A DNA stretch of 64,000 nucleotides from Aureococcus anophagefferens (Eukaryota; Sar; Pelagophyceae; Pelagomonadales; Pelagomonadaceae). Position numbers and translations under genes: made by a program. Of this stretch, positions 30,908 to 39,136 are shown piece by piece. Positions within the stretch are counted from its first letter, which is position 1. Each line of letters opens with the position of its first letter. The stretch is taken from positions 690,315 through 754,314 of the forward strand of contig NW_008705570.1 of NCBI RefSeq assembly GCF_000186865.1, read 5' to 3'. A model generated the notes under the pieces. That model was not told where the DNA came from, did not search any database, and saw nothing but the letters and a program-made list of their open reading frames with translations.

Positions 30908-31372
30908 ATGTCTTCGCGCGACGGCTTGCTCGCTCTGGGCGCCGGCGTCGCCGGCGGCCTCGTCGCGCTCGCGGCGCAGAAGCTGCTGCGCAGGGAGTCG
31001 ACGATCGCGCGCTTCGGCATGCCGAACCCGCGCGCCGCCGCCGCCGTCGTCCACAACGGCACGGTCTACCTGTCCGGCCAGGTGGGCATCGTCGACAAGG
31101 ACGGCACGCTCAAGGGCGACGTCAAGCAGCAGACGCGCGAGACGCTCGCGAAGATCGACAAGCTCCTGGCGCAGTGCGGCACGTCCAAGGCGAAGCTCCT
31201 GAGCACGCAGATCTGGGTCAAGACCATGGGCGAGCACTTCGCGCCCATGAACGAGGTCTGGAACGCCTACGTCGCCGAGATCCCCGACTGCAAGGGCGTC
31301 CGCGCGTGCGTCGAGTCGGAGATGGCGCGGCCGTCGATCCTCGTCGAGATCCAGGTCGTTGCCGCGCTGTGA
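30908..31372 (+). CDS. RidA: RidA/YjgF-family reactive enamine/imine deaminase
   Basis: 154 aa. RidA hydrolyses reactive 2-aminoacrylate and related imines released by PLP enzymes. The N-terminal 30 residues (LLALGAGVAGGLVALAAQKLL) form a hydrophobic anchor or import signal that bacterial RidA lacks. The core has NGTVYLSGQVGIVDKDG, QQTRETLAKIDKLLAQCG, the STQIWVKTM strand and the C-terminal RACVESEMARPSILVEIQVVA. The latter includes the substrate-binding Arg before the conserved Cys-Val-Glu. Membrane-linked RidA is a small oddity. The tandem repeat sits directly upstream. Confidence 0.9.
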   Translation: MSSRDGLLALGAGVAGGLVALAAQKLLRRESTIARFGMPNPRAAAAVVHNGTVYLSGQVGIVDKDGTLKGDVKQQTRETLAKIDKLLAQCGTSKAKLLSTQIWVKTMGEHFAPMNEVWNAYVAEIPDCKGVRACVESEMARPSILVEIQVVAAL

Positions 31373-31398
31373 CCTCGGTCGCTAACAACACACATTCT

Positions 31399-32712
31399 TT
31401 AGACGCGGAGCTGGGGCCCCCACCAGGCGGACATCTGGTCGCAGCGCGGCGTGTAGCCGCCCGCGAGCGCCGCGCGCTCCGCGGAGACCGCGGGCGAGTC
31501 GCCGGCCGTGAAGCCGTGGTAGACGCGGTGGAGGTGGTCCTTGACCGTGTCCGCGGGGAAGTCGCGTAACCCGTCGCGCGACTGGAGCCCGTAGATGTTC
31601 GTCAGCGACACGCGGGAGCCGTTGAGGACGACCTTGCCCGTGTGGACCGCGGAGACGTCGAAGACGATGAGCGTGCCCGCGGGCGCGTGGATCTCGACGC
31701 TCCGCGCGAGGCCCCGCTCCAGCAACTCGACGACGTGGCCCTCGGAGAAGCGGAGCACGCGCTTCCCCGTCGCCTCCAGGTCGCCGTCGCAGACCGGCAA
31801 GACCCGTGGGTCGGGCTGCTCGAAGCCGTGCGCGTTCGTCACGACGGGATAATTTTCGAGCACGGAGAAGGGCCCGTTGTCCGCGCGGACGTCGTCGAGG
31901 TAGAGCAGCGCCTTCACCGCCGTCTGCAGGTGGTCGCAGTGGTAGCCCGCGGCCGGGCTCACGGACACCGCGCCGCAGAGCGGGCTCCGGCGCGGGTCGC
32001 CCGCGGCGCAGACGGACATGTCCTGGTGGAGCGCGTGGCTCGACGGCTCGACGTAGCCCGCCTCGAGCCCCCGGCGCCCCTGGGCCGTGCTCCGGATGAC
32101 GCGCTCCGCGGCGTCCTGCAGGCCTGCGACGCGGAGGTGGTCGCGTACGACGGCGCTGAACGCGTCCGCGGACCAGACGTTGCCCACGCCCGCGTCGTAG
32201 GCGCGGTTGCGCGCGCAGGCGTCGCCGTGGAACATGCGGTCGAGCTCGTCCCGGAGCTCCTGCGTCGCCGCGGCGTCGTAGAAGCGCGGGAAGACGACGT
32301 AGCTGCGCCGCTCGTCGACGATGCGCTTCTCGACGGCGTCCGCGAGGGCGGCGCCCCGGGGCCGCCAGGGCTCCGCCTCGAACCAGTCGTCGACGTCGCT
32401 CAACGACTCGACGATGGCGCGGTTCGTCACGCTCACGTATATGTCGCTATCGTCGCACGCCGACGCCGCGTAGTCGGCGCGGGGATCGCCCGTCGCGTTC
32501 TCGTAGGCCTCGAACGGCGCGTCGGCCTCGCGGCTCATGCGCCGGAGCTCCGCGGCGCAGGACGCCTCGACGACGCGGTGGGCCGCGCAGAAGTCGCGCG
32601 CCGCGGCGTCGTCGTCGCCGCCGCCGTAGTAGACGATACCGCCGTCGCCCATGTGGACCTCGAGCCCCCGCGCGGCGGCGGCGGCGACGACCCAGCGCAG
32701 GCGCGCGCGCAT
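31399..32712 (-). CDS. PhyH-like Fe(II)/2-oxoglutarate dioxygenase
   Basis: 437 aa, intronless. The iron site appears as YHCDHLQTAVKALLYLDDV (HxD), followed by NGPFSVLENYP. The distal part is AGTLIVFDVSAVHTGKVVLNGSRVSLTNIYG, which provides the third ligand His and the Arg that binds 2-oxoglutarate. This order matches phytanoyl-CoA hydroxylase-like enzymes. About 130 N-terminal residues (YYGGGDDDAAARDFCAAHR...) precede the domain and are unrecognised. The start is the first Met of the frame. Substrate unknown. Confidence 0.7.
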   Translation of the reverse strand: MRARLRWVVAAAAARGLEVHMGDGGIVYYGGGDDDAAARDFCAAHRVVEASCAAELRRMSREADAPFEAYENATGDPRADYAASACDDSDIYVSVTNRAIVESLSDVDDWFEAEPWRPRGAALADAVEKRIVDERRSYVVFPRFYDAAATQELRDELDRMFHGDACARNRAYDAGVGNVWSADAFSAVVRDHLRVAGLQDAAERVIRSTAQGRRGLEAGYVEPSSHALHQDMSVCAAGDPRRSPLCGAVSVSPAAGYHCDHLQTAVKALLYLDDVRADNGPFSVLENYPVVTNAHGFEQPDPRVLPVCDGDLEATGKRVLRFSEGHVVELLERGLARSVEIHAPAGTLIVFDVSAVHTGKVVLNGSRVSLTNIYGLQSRDGLRDFPADTVKDHLHRVYHGFTAGDSPAVSAERAALAGGYTPRCDQMSAWWGPQLRV

Positions 32713-32952
32713 CGGTGTGCGACCTAGCGCTCAGCCGCGAGCAACCCAGTGCTCAAATTTGGGGGCTGGCCCAGCGGCCATCGTGGGCAGCCGCCCTTAC
32801 CGAGCCTCTACCGGCTCTACTGGTCCTCTCACACATTCCTAACAGGCATCATCGGCACCGTCGGCTTCTCCCCCCCCCGACCCGCGGCGGTCGCACGCGT
32901 CCCCATCGGCGACTTCCCCCATCTTCGACGACGACATGCCATCCAACGTGGG

Positions 32953-34578
32953 CTAGCGATTTACGCAGCGTTTGGACTTCCTCTTCCAGCGGCAGTGGGC
33001 GGGCTTGCGTTTGCACGCGCGCTTCTCGTTCTTCTTCTTCTTGGCGACGTGCGAGCAGTAGTCCTTCGCGCCCGGCCTCGGGACGCACTTTTTCTTCGCC
33101 CACTTGCAAAACGTGGCGGCCTTGCAGGCCCGCTTCTTCTCCTTGCGGCTCTTCCTCTTGCCGACCTTGGCGCAGCCTACGCGAGAAGGAGCGTCGCCGC
33201 GACGAAACTCGCGGCCGATTCCCACGCGGCGCCGCGACGCGTCGCATCCGACTCACCGGGCGGCGGAGGCAGAGGGGCGCAGATGTCGCAGTCGTCGGGT
33301 ATCGTCGTCGTCGGCGCCGGCGTCTCCCGCGCCGTCGCCGCGGTCGTCGTCGTCGGCGCCGGCGTTTCTCGGGCCGTCGCGGGCGCCGCCGAGATGCGGA
33401 ACACCGTGTTCGCGCCGTCGTCGGAGACCACGAGACGGCCGCGGCCGTCGAAGACCGCGTCGACGGGGCGCAGGCCGTTGGGCCACTTCGCGGCGTCGCC
33501 GTCGTGCGCGAGCAGGTCCTCGATGCTCGCCGGCGCGCCGTCCGCGAAGCGCACGCGCACGACCTTGTAGCCCGTGGGAATATCCCTGTTCCAGCTGCCG
33601 TGAAAAGCGACGAAGCAGTCGCCGTCCGCGTCCGCCGGGAACGCGCCATCGCCGCCAACGGTTTCGTAGAACGCGAGGCCGAGGGGCGCGCTGTGGGCCT
33701 GCATGGCGAGGGCCGGCGCTACGGCGTTGTCCGCGCACCAGCCGTCGTCTTTTGTTTCCATCGTCGACGGCCAGGCCCACTGCGAACCCGCGAACGCCGT
33801 GTTCGGCCCGCCCGTCCAGCACCAGGGATACCCATAAAAGCCGCCGTCGACGAGGAGGTTGAGCTCCTCCGCCGGGTTCTCGTTGTGGATGTCGCCGCCG
33901 AGGTCGCTCCGTCGCAGGTTGTCGGCGCTGTTCTCGACGCCCCACAGACGGCCCGCGGCGTCGAACGCGAGGCCGACCTCGTTCCGCAGGCCGTCCGCGA
34001 AGACGGCGCAGGCATCAAAGTCTACCGCGTCCGACGACGGCGGAGAGGTCGCCGCAGGCGCGCACGCGCGCGCGGTACGAGTCGGCGTCCACGTTGCCCG
34101 CGGACCCCACGGAGACGTACATGTGTCCCGCGCCGTCGAGGACGAGCGTCCGCGTCGTGTGGCCGCCCGGCGCGCCGCCCCGGCCGTCCGCGGAGATGCC
34201 CGTGACCACCGCCGTGCGGTCCGTCGCCTCGGCGCCCGGGGCGTAGCGCCAGCGGTACACCGTCGTGTCCGACGACGCGTAGAGCAAATCGTCCCGGAGC
34301 GCGACGCCGTGGTTGAGATCCGGCGCGGACGCGACCGCGGCCGCGCTCGCGACGTTTCCTTCCTCGTCGAAGGTCAGGAGCGTGATTTGTTCCTTGTTCC
34401 GCTCGACGACGAGGATGCCGCCGTCCCGGGGGTCGTAGGCGAGGCCCCGGGGCTTGCTCAGGCCGTCGACGAGCTCCTCGGCGCAGAAGCCGGGAGCGAC
34501 CTTGGCGTTGGGGATCGAAACTGGGCACTCGTCGCCGAGGACTACGACGCCGAGCGCTAGTAAGAGGGCGGTTCGCAT
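32953..34578 (-). CDS. Secreted sorbosone/glucose dehydrogenase-like beta-propeller with a Lys/Cys-rich tail
   Basis: Signal peptide MRTALLLALGVVVLG. The propeller shows FCAEELVDGLSKPRGLAYDP, SADGRGGAPGGHTTRTLVLD, VFADGLRNEVGLAFDAAGRLWG and FVAFHGSWNRDIPTGYKVVRVRF, the order of the GSDH/sorbosone dehydrogenase family. After a Thr/Pro linker, an 80-bp intron (33256-33177; donor GTGAGT, acceptor GCGTAG) joins to exon 33176-32953. That exon encodes about 74 residues with repeated 'C-x-x-A..CxW..K.KxC' units, roughly one third Lys/Arg. One extra base near 34045 breaks the frame between ARVRAC and DFDACAVFADG. The final length is about 514 aa. The PQQ requirement is unknown. Confidence 0.75.
33177..33256 (-). 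other. Conventional GT-AG intron, 80 bp
   Basis: Donor G/GTGAGTC and acceptor CTCGCGTAG/GC on the minus strand. Phase 1 on both sides (PPPPG/CAKVGKRKSRK). It shares no sequence with the introners and has no duplication at its ends. Confidence 0.8.
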
Positions 34579-34753
34579 CGTCGGTGTCGCGCCAGGGCCG
34601 GGCCTACGTGCGAGATTTCGCCGCAAAATCTGCAAAAACAGCGAGCAAAGGCCTTGTTCTGGTCAGTGGACGCGACGCCCTCCCGCGACACGCGCCCGCG
34701 AGCCCCCGTGACTACCCCCGTGCACTTTGACGCCGCCCCGAAGCCACATCGCG

Positions 34754-36072
34754 ATGACCCCCCCGCTCCTCGAGTGGCAGAAGAAGCAGCGCGAATACGA
34801 AGAGAAGAAGGCCCGTGCGAAGGCTTTAAAACTCCGCCTGACATGTACGATTTGCGGCGCGACCCCGAGAACATTACTCTGTTGTCCCTGCGAGACCACG
34901 CAGTATTGTTCGACGGAATGCCAAAGAATCGACTGGCGCGATCGCGGCCACCGGAAGGCGTGCAAAAAGATCCGGGCGGAGCGGGCGGCGGAGGCGGCGC
35001 GGGCCGAGGCGCCGACGCCCCCGCCGTCGCCGCCAGAGGAGATCGTCTACGGGCCCGCGCCTCGCTCGCACGCCGACGAGGTCCGCGCGCGCATCGCCGC
35101 GGAGCACGAGGCCGCCCGCGCGCGGCGCGAGGCGAACCCGGAGCCGGCGCGCCACGGGCCGCGGTGCCCGATTTGTCTGAGCGTCGACGTGAATGAGCCA
35201 TTTGTGTTCATGACCTGTTGCTGCGGGGAGATCTGCTACTCGTGTCAGAAAAAGCTCCAAGCTCCCACGTGTCCTCTCTGTCGGACGCCGTTCATGAAGG
35301 ACCGTGAGGCGAGGCTGGCAGCGCTTCGTCGCCACGTGGAGAACGATGTGCCAAGTGCGATTCTTCAGTTGGGTCACATGTACCGCGTAGGCCAAGACGT
35401 CCCCCAAAATATGAAGAAGGCTGCGAAAATTTACAAACGCGCCGCGGAGCTCGGGAACGTGAACGCGATCGTGTGTCTCGGGACCCTGCTACGCTAACCG
35501 GAGACGGCGGGACCAAGAAGGACCCGAACAAAGCGATGCATTATTATCGCATGGCCGCGGACAAAGGTAACGCAAGTGGGCAATATACCCTTGCGGTAGA
35601 GATGCGTCGCAGAGATCCCCTCAACTTCCAGGAGCATATGCACTACTACAGACTCGCCGCGAATCAAGGGCTTACCGTAGCGGAGGTTGCCATGGGAGCT
35701 AATGCCGAATACGAAATCAGCAGGGGAATCCAATCTGGAGTCGAAGAAGCCAAACGCTGGTACGGCCGCGCGGCCGCCAAGGGGCACAAGGGCGCCATTG
35801 CGCGGCTTGCCAACGAGGATACTCTTGGATCGGTCGAGGCGGGCCGCCTAGCGATAAAGCTTAACCACACGGGCACGTCGTCCCGAGCCGCCGGCGGTCG
35901 CCCTTGGACCGGGGGAACGCGCCCGACGCGTGGCGGCAGACGCCCGACGTCGCGCCGACGAAGGGGCAGAGCCGGTCGTAGCCGTCGCCGGCGTCGACGA
36001 TGTCGAGCACGAGCAGCCGGTCGCTCGGCGCGCGGCGGAGCACGTGCCGGTTCGTGTTCCGCGCGACCTTGA
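34754..36072 (+). CDS. MYND + RING-like + SEL1-repeat protein, paralogue of the gene at 20920 (one apparent frameshift)
   Basis: Charged N-terminal helix (LEWQKKQREYEEKKARAKAL). MYND finger CTICGATPRTLLCCPCETTQYC plus STECQRIDWRDRGHRKAC. RING-like CPICLSVDVNEPFVFMTCCCGEICYSC ... CPLCRTPF. SEL1 repeats (AILQLGHMYRVGQDVPQ; AAKIYKRAAELGNVNAIVCLG; AMHYYRMAADKGNASGQYTLA; AKRWYGRAAAKGHKGAIARLA). The frame stops at 35497; adding one base there gives LGTLLRY(T)GDGGTKKDPNKAMHYYR, the expected repeat. GC is lower than in the neighbours. The 3' end is uncertain: the open frame reaches 36072 but overlaps the convergent sulfotransferase by 212 bp, and the recognisable protein ends at about 35850. Confidence 0.7.
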
Positions 36073-37456
36073 GCGCCGTCAGGCGGCTCGGGCACGGCGT
36101 GTGGTACACGGGCAGCCGATCCTTGTGCTCCATGGGCTTCGGCGCGCGGCCGCCGAGGAGCGCGTCCGCCGCGCGCCGCGCGTAGAGCTGGGGCTCCACG
36201 GCCGCCAGGTCCGACGCGCCGCAGGACGCCGCGCCCGCGGCGGCGACGAGCTTCGGGCTCTGGCGCCCGCCGCAGCGCGCGGCGCACGCGTCGAGCGCGG
36301 CGCACGTCGAGGTCGCGAGCCTCCGGTCGCTCGGAAACAGCTCGCCGCCGGCGGAGAAGCGGCTCGGGTAGTGGCGGTCGTAGACGCCGCGAACCGTCAG
36401 GACGACCTTCGACTGCGGGAACCTACCGCAACCTCTCCGCGCGCGTCGATCGAAACCGCCCAAAAGCCCGTCGGGACGCCGGCGGCGCACGCCAGGAGCA
36501 GCTCGCGCCAGAAGGCCGGCGTCGGCGTGTCGAGCAGCGCCGCGTAGCCTACCGATCGGTTTTCAGCCGACATCTCTCGCACAGGACGCTGGGCTCCCGC
36601 GGTGGTGCGCGCCGATCCAGTCGAAGCGGTCGTCCTCGGCGGCGGCGGCCGTCTCCTGGAGCACTCTTCCATTGTAGTGCGCGATTGCGTCGTGGTCGCG
36701 CGCCAGCTTCGCGGCCACGAGCGCGCCGGCGAGCGTCTTCGTCGCCGTGCCGCCCTGGCCGGGGCAGACGAGCAGGGGATGCTTCGAGGTCCGCGCAAAG
36801 AAGTCCGCGGCGTCGAACGCGCGCCACGACCTGGCCTCGATCTTCTCCAGACCGCGCGGCGCCCAGGGCTCCGCGCGGCCGTTCTCGAGCATCTCCGCGA
36901 CGGCGGCGTCCTCGACCTTGGCGCGCTGCCACGTCGACGGGCAGGCGGACCCGTAGGCCGCGAGGAGCTCGCCGGCTTCCGCGGCGTCGGCGCGCGCGCA
37001 CCTCGACAGCCGAGCCCGCGACGCGACCTTGGACGGCGGCACGTGCGCCGCGCCCAGCACGACGGCGAGGCGCGCCCGCGGGTAGGTCGCCAACAGTTCC
37101 TGCCAGTGGGCTAGAACTGCGGGGCCGACGACCGCGTCGTAGTCGTCGAAGCGTCGGAAGTCGAAGTTTGTGGTCTCGGCCGCGCGCCGCAGCGCCTTCC
37201 GCGCCGCGGCGGCGCCGGCGACGCGCATGCTCTGCGCGAGCTTCGCCTCGACGCGCTGCGTCAGTTGCGAAGCGTCGCGGCCGACGGCGGCGACGAGCAG
37301 CGGCGCCGACGCGTTGCTCACCTTGCCGCAGAGCATGGCGCGGAGCGTCGCGATGGTCGCCGCCGACTCGCCGACGATGGCGGCGCGCCGCGCGGCCTCG
37401 ATCGTGCCGTTGTTGTTGGCTGCCGCCGCTACCGCCAAGACGAAAGAGAGCCTCAT
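35861..37456 (-). CDS. Secreted or luminal sulfotransferase-like protein, two short introns
   Basis: Proposed exons 37456-36583, 36548-36491 and 36422-35861, about 497 aa. Signal-like leader MRLSFVLAVAAAANNNG. A large N-terminal part precedes a P-loop-type LLVCPGQGGTATKTLAGALV, which fits the PAPS 5'-phosphosulfate loop. Then come TPAFWRELLLA/FPQSKVVLTVRGVYDRHYPSRF, the 'FP.sKvILTvR' strand of sulfotransferases, and a C-terminal LCPFVGA...FPRSKGD. This is the Sulfotransfer_4-like layout. The first intron is a shortened family C introner; the second is ordinary. It may act in the same sulfation chemistry as the sulfatase-ASST fusion at 15231, but they are 15 kb apart and no direct link is visible. 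Confidence 0.6.
36423..36490 (-). other. Short conventional intron, 68 bp
   Basis: Donor GC/GTGCGCC, acceptor GCGGTAG/G on the minus strand; phase 2 joins ...RELLLA/FPQSKVVLTV. The ending GGTAG/G resembles family C, but the rest does not align clearly and no target duplication is convincing. Confidence 0.65.
36549..36591 (-). mobile_element. Introner family C, copy C3 (shortened)
   Basis: 43 bp on the host strand. It begins CAGCGTCCTGTG and continues CGAGAGATGTCGGCTG, identical to C2 over 16 nt, then AAAAC and CGGTAG. No clear 8-bp duplication. The expected donor GC/GTCC is out of phase by one; donor GTGCGAG (36582) gives an in-frame 34-nt intron. Either the intron is extraordinarily short or the sequence has a 1-nt error. 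Confidence 0.6.
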
Positions 37457-37509
37457 CTGCGGCAGCCCATATTATTTTTGCGCAGAACCATCGTTGATTG
37501 AATCTAAAG

Positions 37510-38427
37510 TTACCCACACGCATCGCAGCGGCTCGCCGGGATGCCCGCGGCGCCGGCGACGTTGCGGCAGAGGGCCAGGGCCGCGAGTCGCGCATAGGCG
37601 TCCGTCGCGGCCGGCGCCTCGTCCGGGCAGTGGCCGCGGCCGAAGGCCCTGGCCGCCGCGGGCTCGCAGACGCAGACGTTGTAGTAGCCGTGCGTCGCCG
37701 AGGACTCGGCCTCCGTCCCGTTGAACGCCGGGCCGAGGCCGCTGTCGACGGGCGATTCGCGCACGTCGAGCGCGCCCACCGTCGTGTGCAGATGCAACCA
37801 ATAAACGTCCGGCGTGTAGTGGAAGCACTGCGCCACGCACCCGTTCGCCTTCGTCGGCTCCTCGCTCGCCTCGTCGCAGTGTTTCCCGGACAGCGGCGCC
37901 ACGGCGTCGAGGCCGCCGCGCACGAGATCTCGTAGCACGCCGCACGCCGCCGCCGGGTCGTCGCTCTCCAGCGCGAAGGCCAGCGAATACGGAGCGGCCG
38001 CGTCGCAGCACCGGTCGTAGTACGCGTCCTTCGGGATCGACAGCGCGTGGGCGCCGACGGAGTCGCAGCCGGGGGATTTCGCCACGTCGCAGTCCGCGCC
38101 GTAGCCCGAGCCGAGGTCGACGGCCCAGTCCGTCATGCTGCCGTACTTCTCGGCGCTCTCCAGGGAGTAGTTGCCCTGGACGAGCGCGGCGCCGCTTCGG
38201 CTCAGTTTGTTCGCCGTGTTGTTGTCCGTGGAGACGTACGTCTTCCAGCTCGGGCAGAGGTCGTCGTCGGGCGTGGCGCCCGGCGCGGTCATGGCGTAGG
38301 CGCAGAAGCACTGCTCGCTCGCGCCGCCGTGATGCCAGCTCGGTTGGACGCCGGGCCAGCGCGCGACGTCGCAGGCGTCATTGGTGGAGCCGACGAGGCC
38401 CATGATCTTGACGAAGGAGGCGACCAT
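37510..38427 (-). CDS. Cys-rich, probably extracellular protein of unknown function
   Basis: 305 aa from MVASFVKIMGL. I do not recognise a family. About 20 Cys occur in spaced pairs (EQCFCAYAM; DRCCDAAAP; NGCVAQCFHYTPDVYWLHLHTTVG; YYNVCVCEPA; SRCDACG), with several NxS/T sequons (NYS, NGT), which suits a secreted or luminal protein. No clear signal peptide follows the chosen Met, so a 5' exon may be missing. The upstream open frame to 39096 is antisense to the next gene and is not supported. Confidence 0.5.
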   Translation of the reverse strand: MVASFVKIMGLVGSTNDACDVARWPGVQPSWHHGGASEQCFCAYAMTAPGATPDDDLCPSWKTYVSTDNNTANKLSRSGAALVQGNYSLESAEKYGSMTDWAVDLGSGYGADCDVAKSPGCDSVGAHALSIPKDAYYDRCCDAAAPYSLAFALESDDPAAACGVLRDLVRGGLDAVAPLSGKHCDEASEEPTKANGCVAQCFHYTPDVYWLHLHTTVGALDVRESPVDSGLGPAFNGTEAESSATHGYYNVCVCEPAAARAFGRGHCPDEAPAATDAYARLAALALCRNVAGAAGIPASRCDACG

Positions 38428-38556
38428 CGTCGTGGGCCCGGCTGCTGCGCGCGCGTCGACGGTCGTGGGCCGGCTGTGCGCGCGCACGCCAACCCTGACA
38501 GGCCTTGTGGCAAAAGCCAGTCGTGCCCTTGTCGAGCAGCGAGTGTGCAGCGAGTT

Positions 38557-39063
38557 ATGGCCAGATCCATTTGCCTCGTCGCGGCCTGCCTGAGCATCGC
38601 CGCTTCGTTCACGATCTCGCGCAATGCGCTGCCGACCGTGCGCCGCCGCGCGCGCGCCGCCGCCCCGGCGATGATCATTTCGCCGGAGGCCATGGTGTCC
38701 ATCCAAAAGTTCAGCAACAAGGCGAAGTTCGAGGAGACGGTCGAAGCCTACGCGAAGCAGAAGCGCCTGTCGATCCGGGAGGCGGAGCTCGAGTACGCGA
38801 GATACTTGATCGACCCCGACGGCTTCGTCCTGGAGTCCATGGCCGACTCGAAGTTCTCGTCGAAGAGCAAACAACAGGCCGCGCCGAAGAACGTCAAGCC
38901 CGCGGAGATGGGCCAGCGGCGGAGCCCCCTGCTGCAGGCCTACATCGACGAGGGCGGCGCCGAGGTCGAGGAGCGGATCACCAAGTTCGAGCGGGAGAAC
39001 ACGATCAAGGCGTGCGCGATCATCGCCGCGCTCTTCGGCTACCTCATCTACCAGGGGTCTTAG
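38557..39063 (+). CDS. Small protein with plastid-type bipartite leader and C-terminal membrane helix
   Basis: 168 aa. Leader MARSICLVAACLSIAASFTISR has the signal peptide plus A-x-S-F cleavage context used for complex plastids, followed by an Arg/Ala transit-like stretch. The mature part is charged and helical (FEETVEAYAKQKRLSIREAELEYARYLIDP; KFERENT) and ends with a hydrophobic helix, ACAIIAALFGYLIYQGS. No known family. A peripheral or thylakoid membrane helper is possible. Confidence 0.65.
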   Translation: MARSICLVAACLSIAASFTISRNALPTVRRRARAAAPAMIISPEAMVSIQKFSNKAKFEETVEAYAKQKRLSIREAELEYARYLIDPDGFVLESMADSKFSSKSKQQAAPKNVKPAEMGQRRSPLLQAYIDEGGAEVEERITKFERENTIKACAIIAALFGYLIYQGS

Positions 39064-39136
39064 CGTAACACACGGGCTAGTCTTAGCGCAACACACGGGC
39101 GAGTCTACCAGGGGTCTTAGCGCAACATACGGGCTA
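39050..39136 (+). repeat. Tandem repeat across the convergent 3' ends
   Basis: Three copies of a unit TCTTAGCG(T/C)AACA(C/T)ACGGGC(T/G)AG. The first and last are preceded by TACCAGGGG. The first copy contains the TAG stop of the 38557 gene (TACCAGGGGTCTTAG). The block sits between the convergent 3' ends of this gene and the SOD-repeat gene, so it probably lies in both 3' UTRs. Confidence 0.8.

Noticed and set aside
36540..36600. 8-bp duplication around family C copy C3
   Set aside because: Flanks CGGGAGCC and GCTACGCG do not match, so copy C3 is called by internal similarity only.
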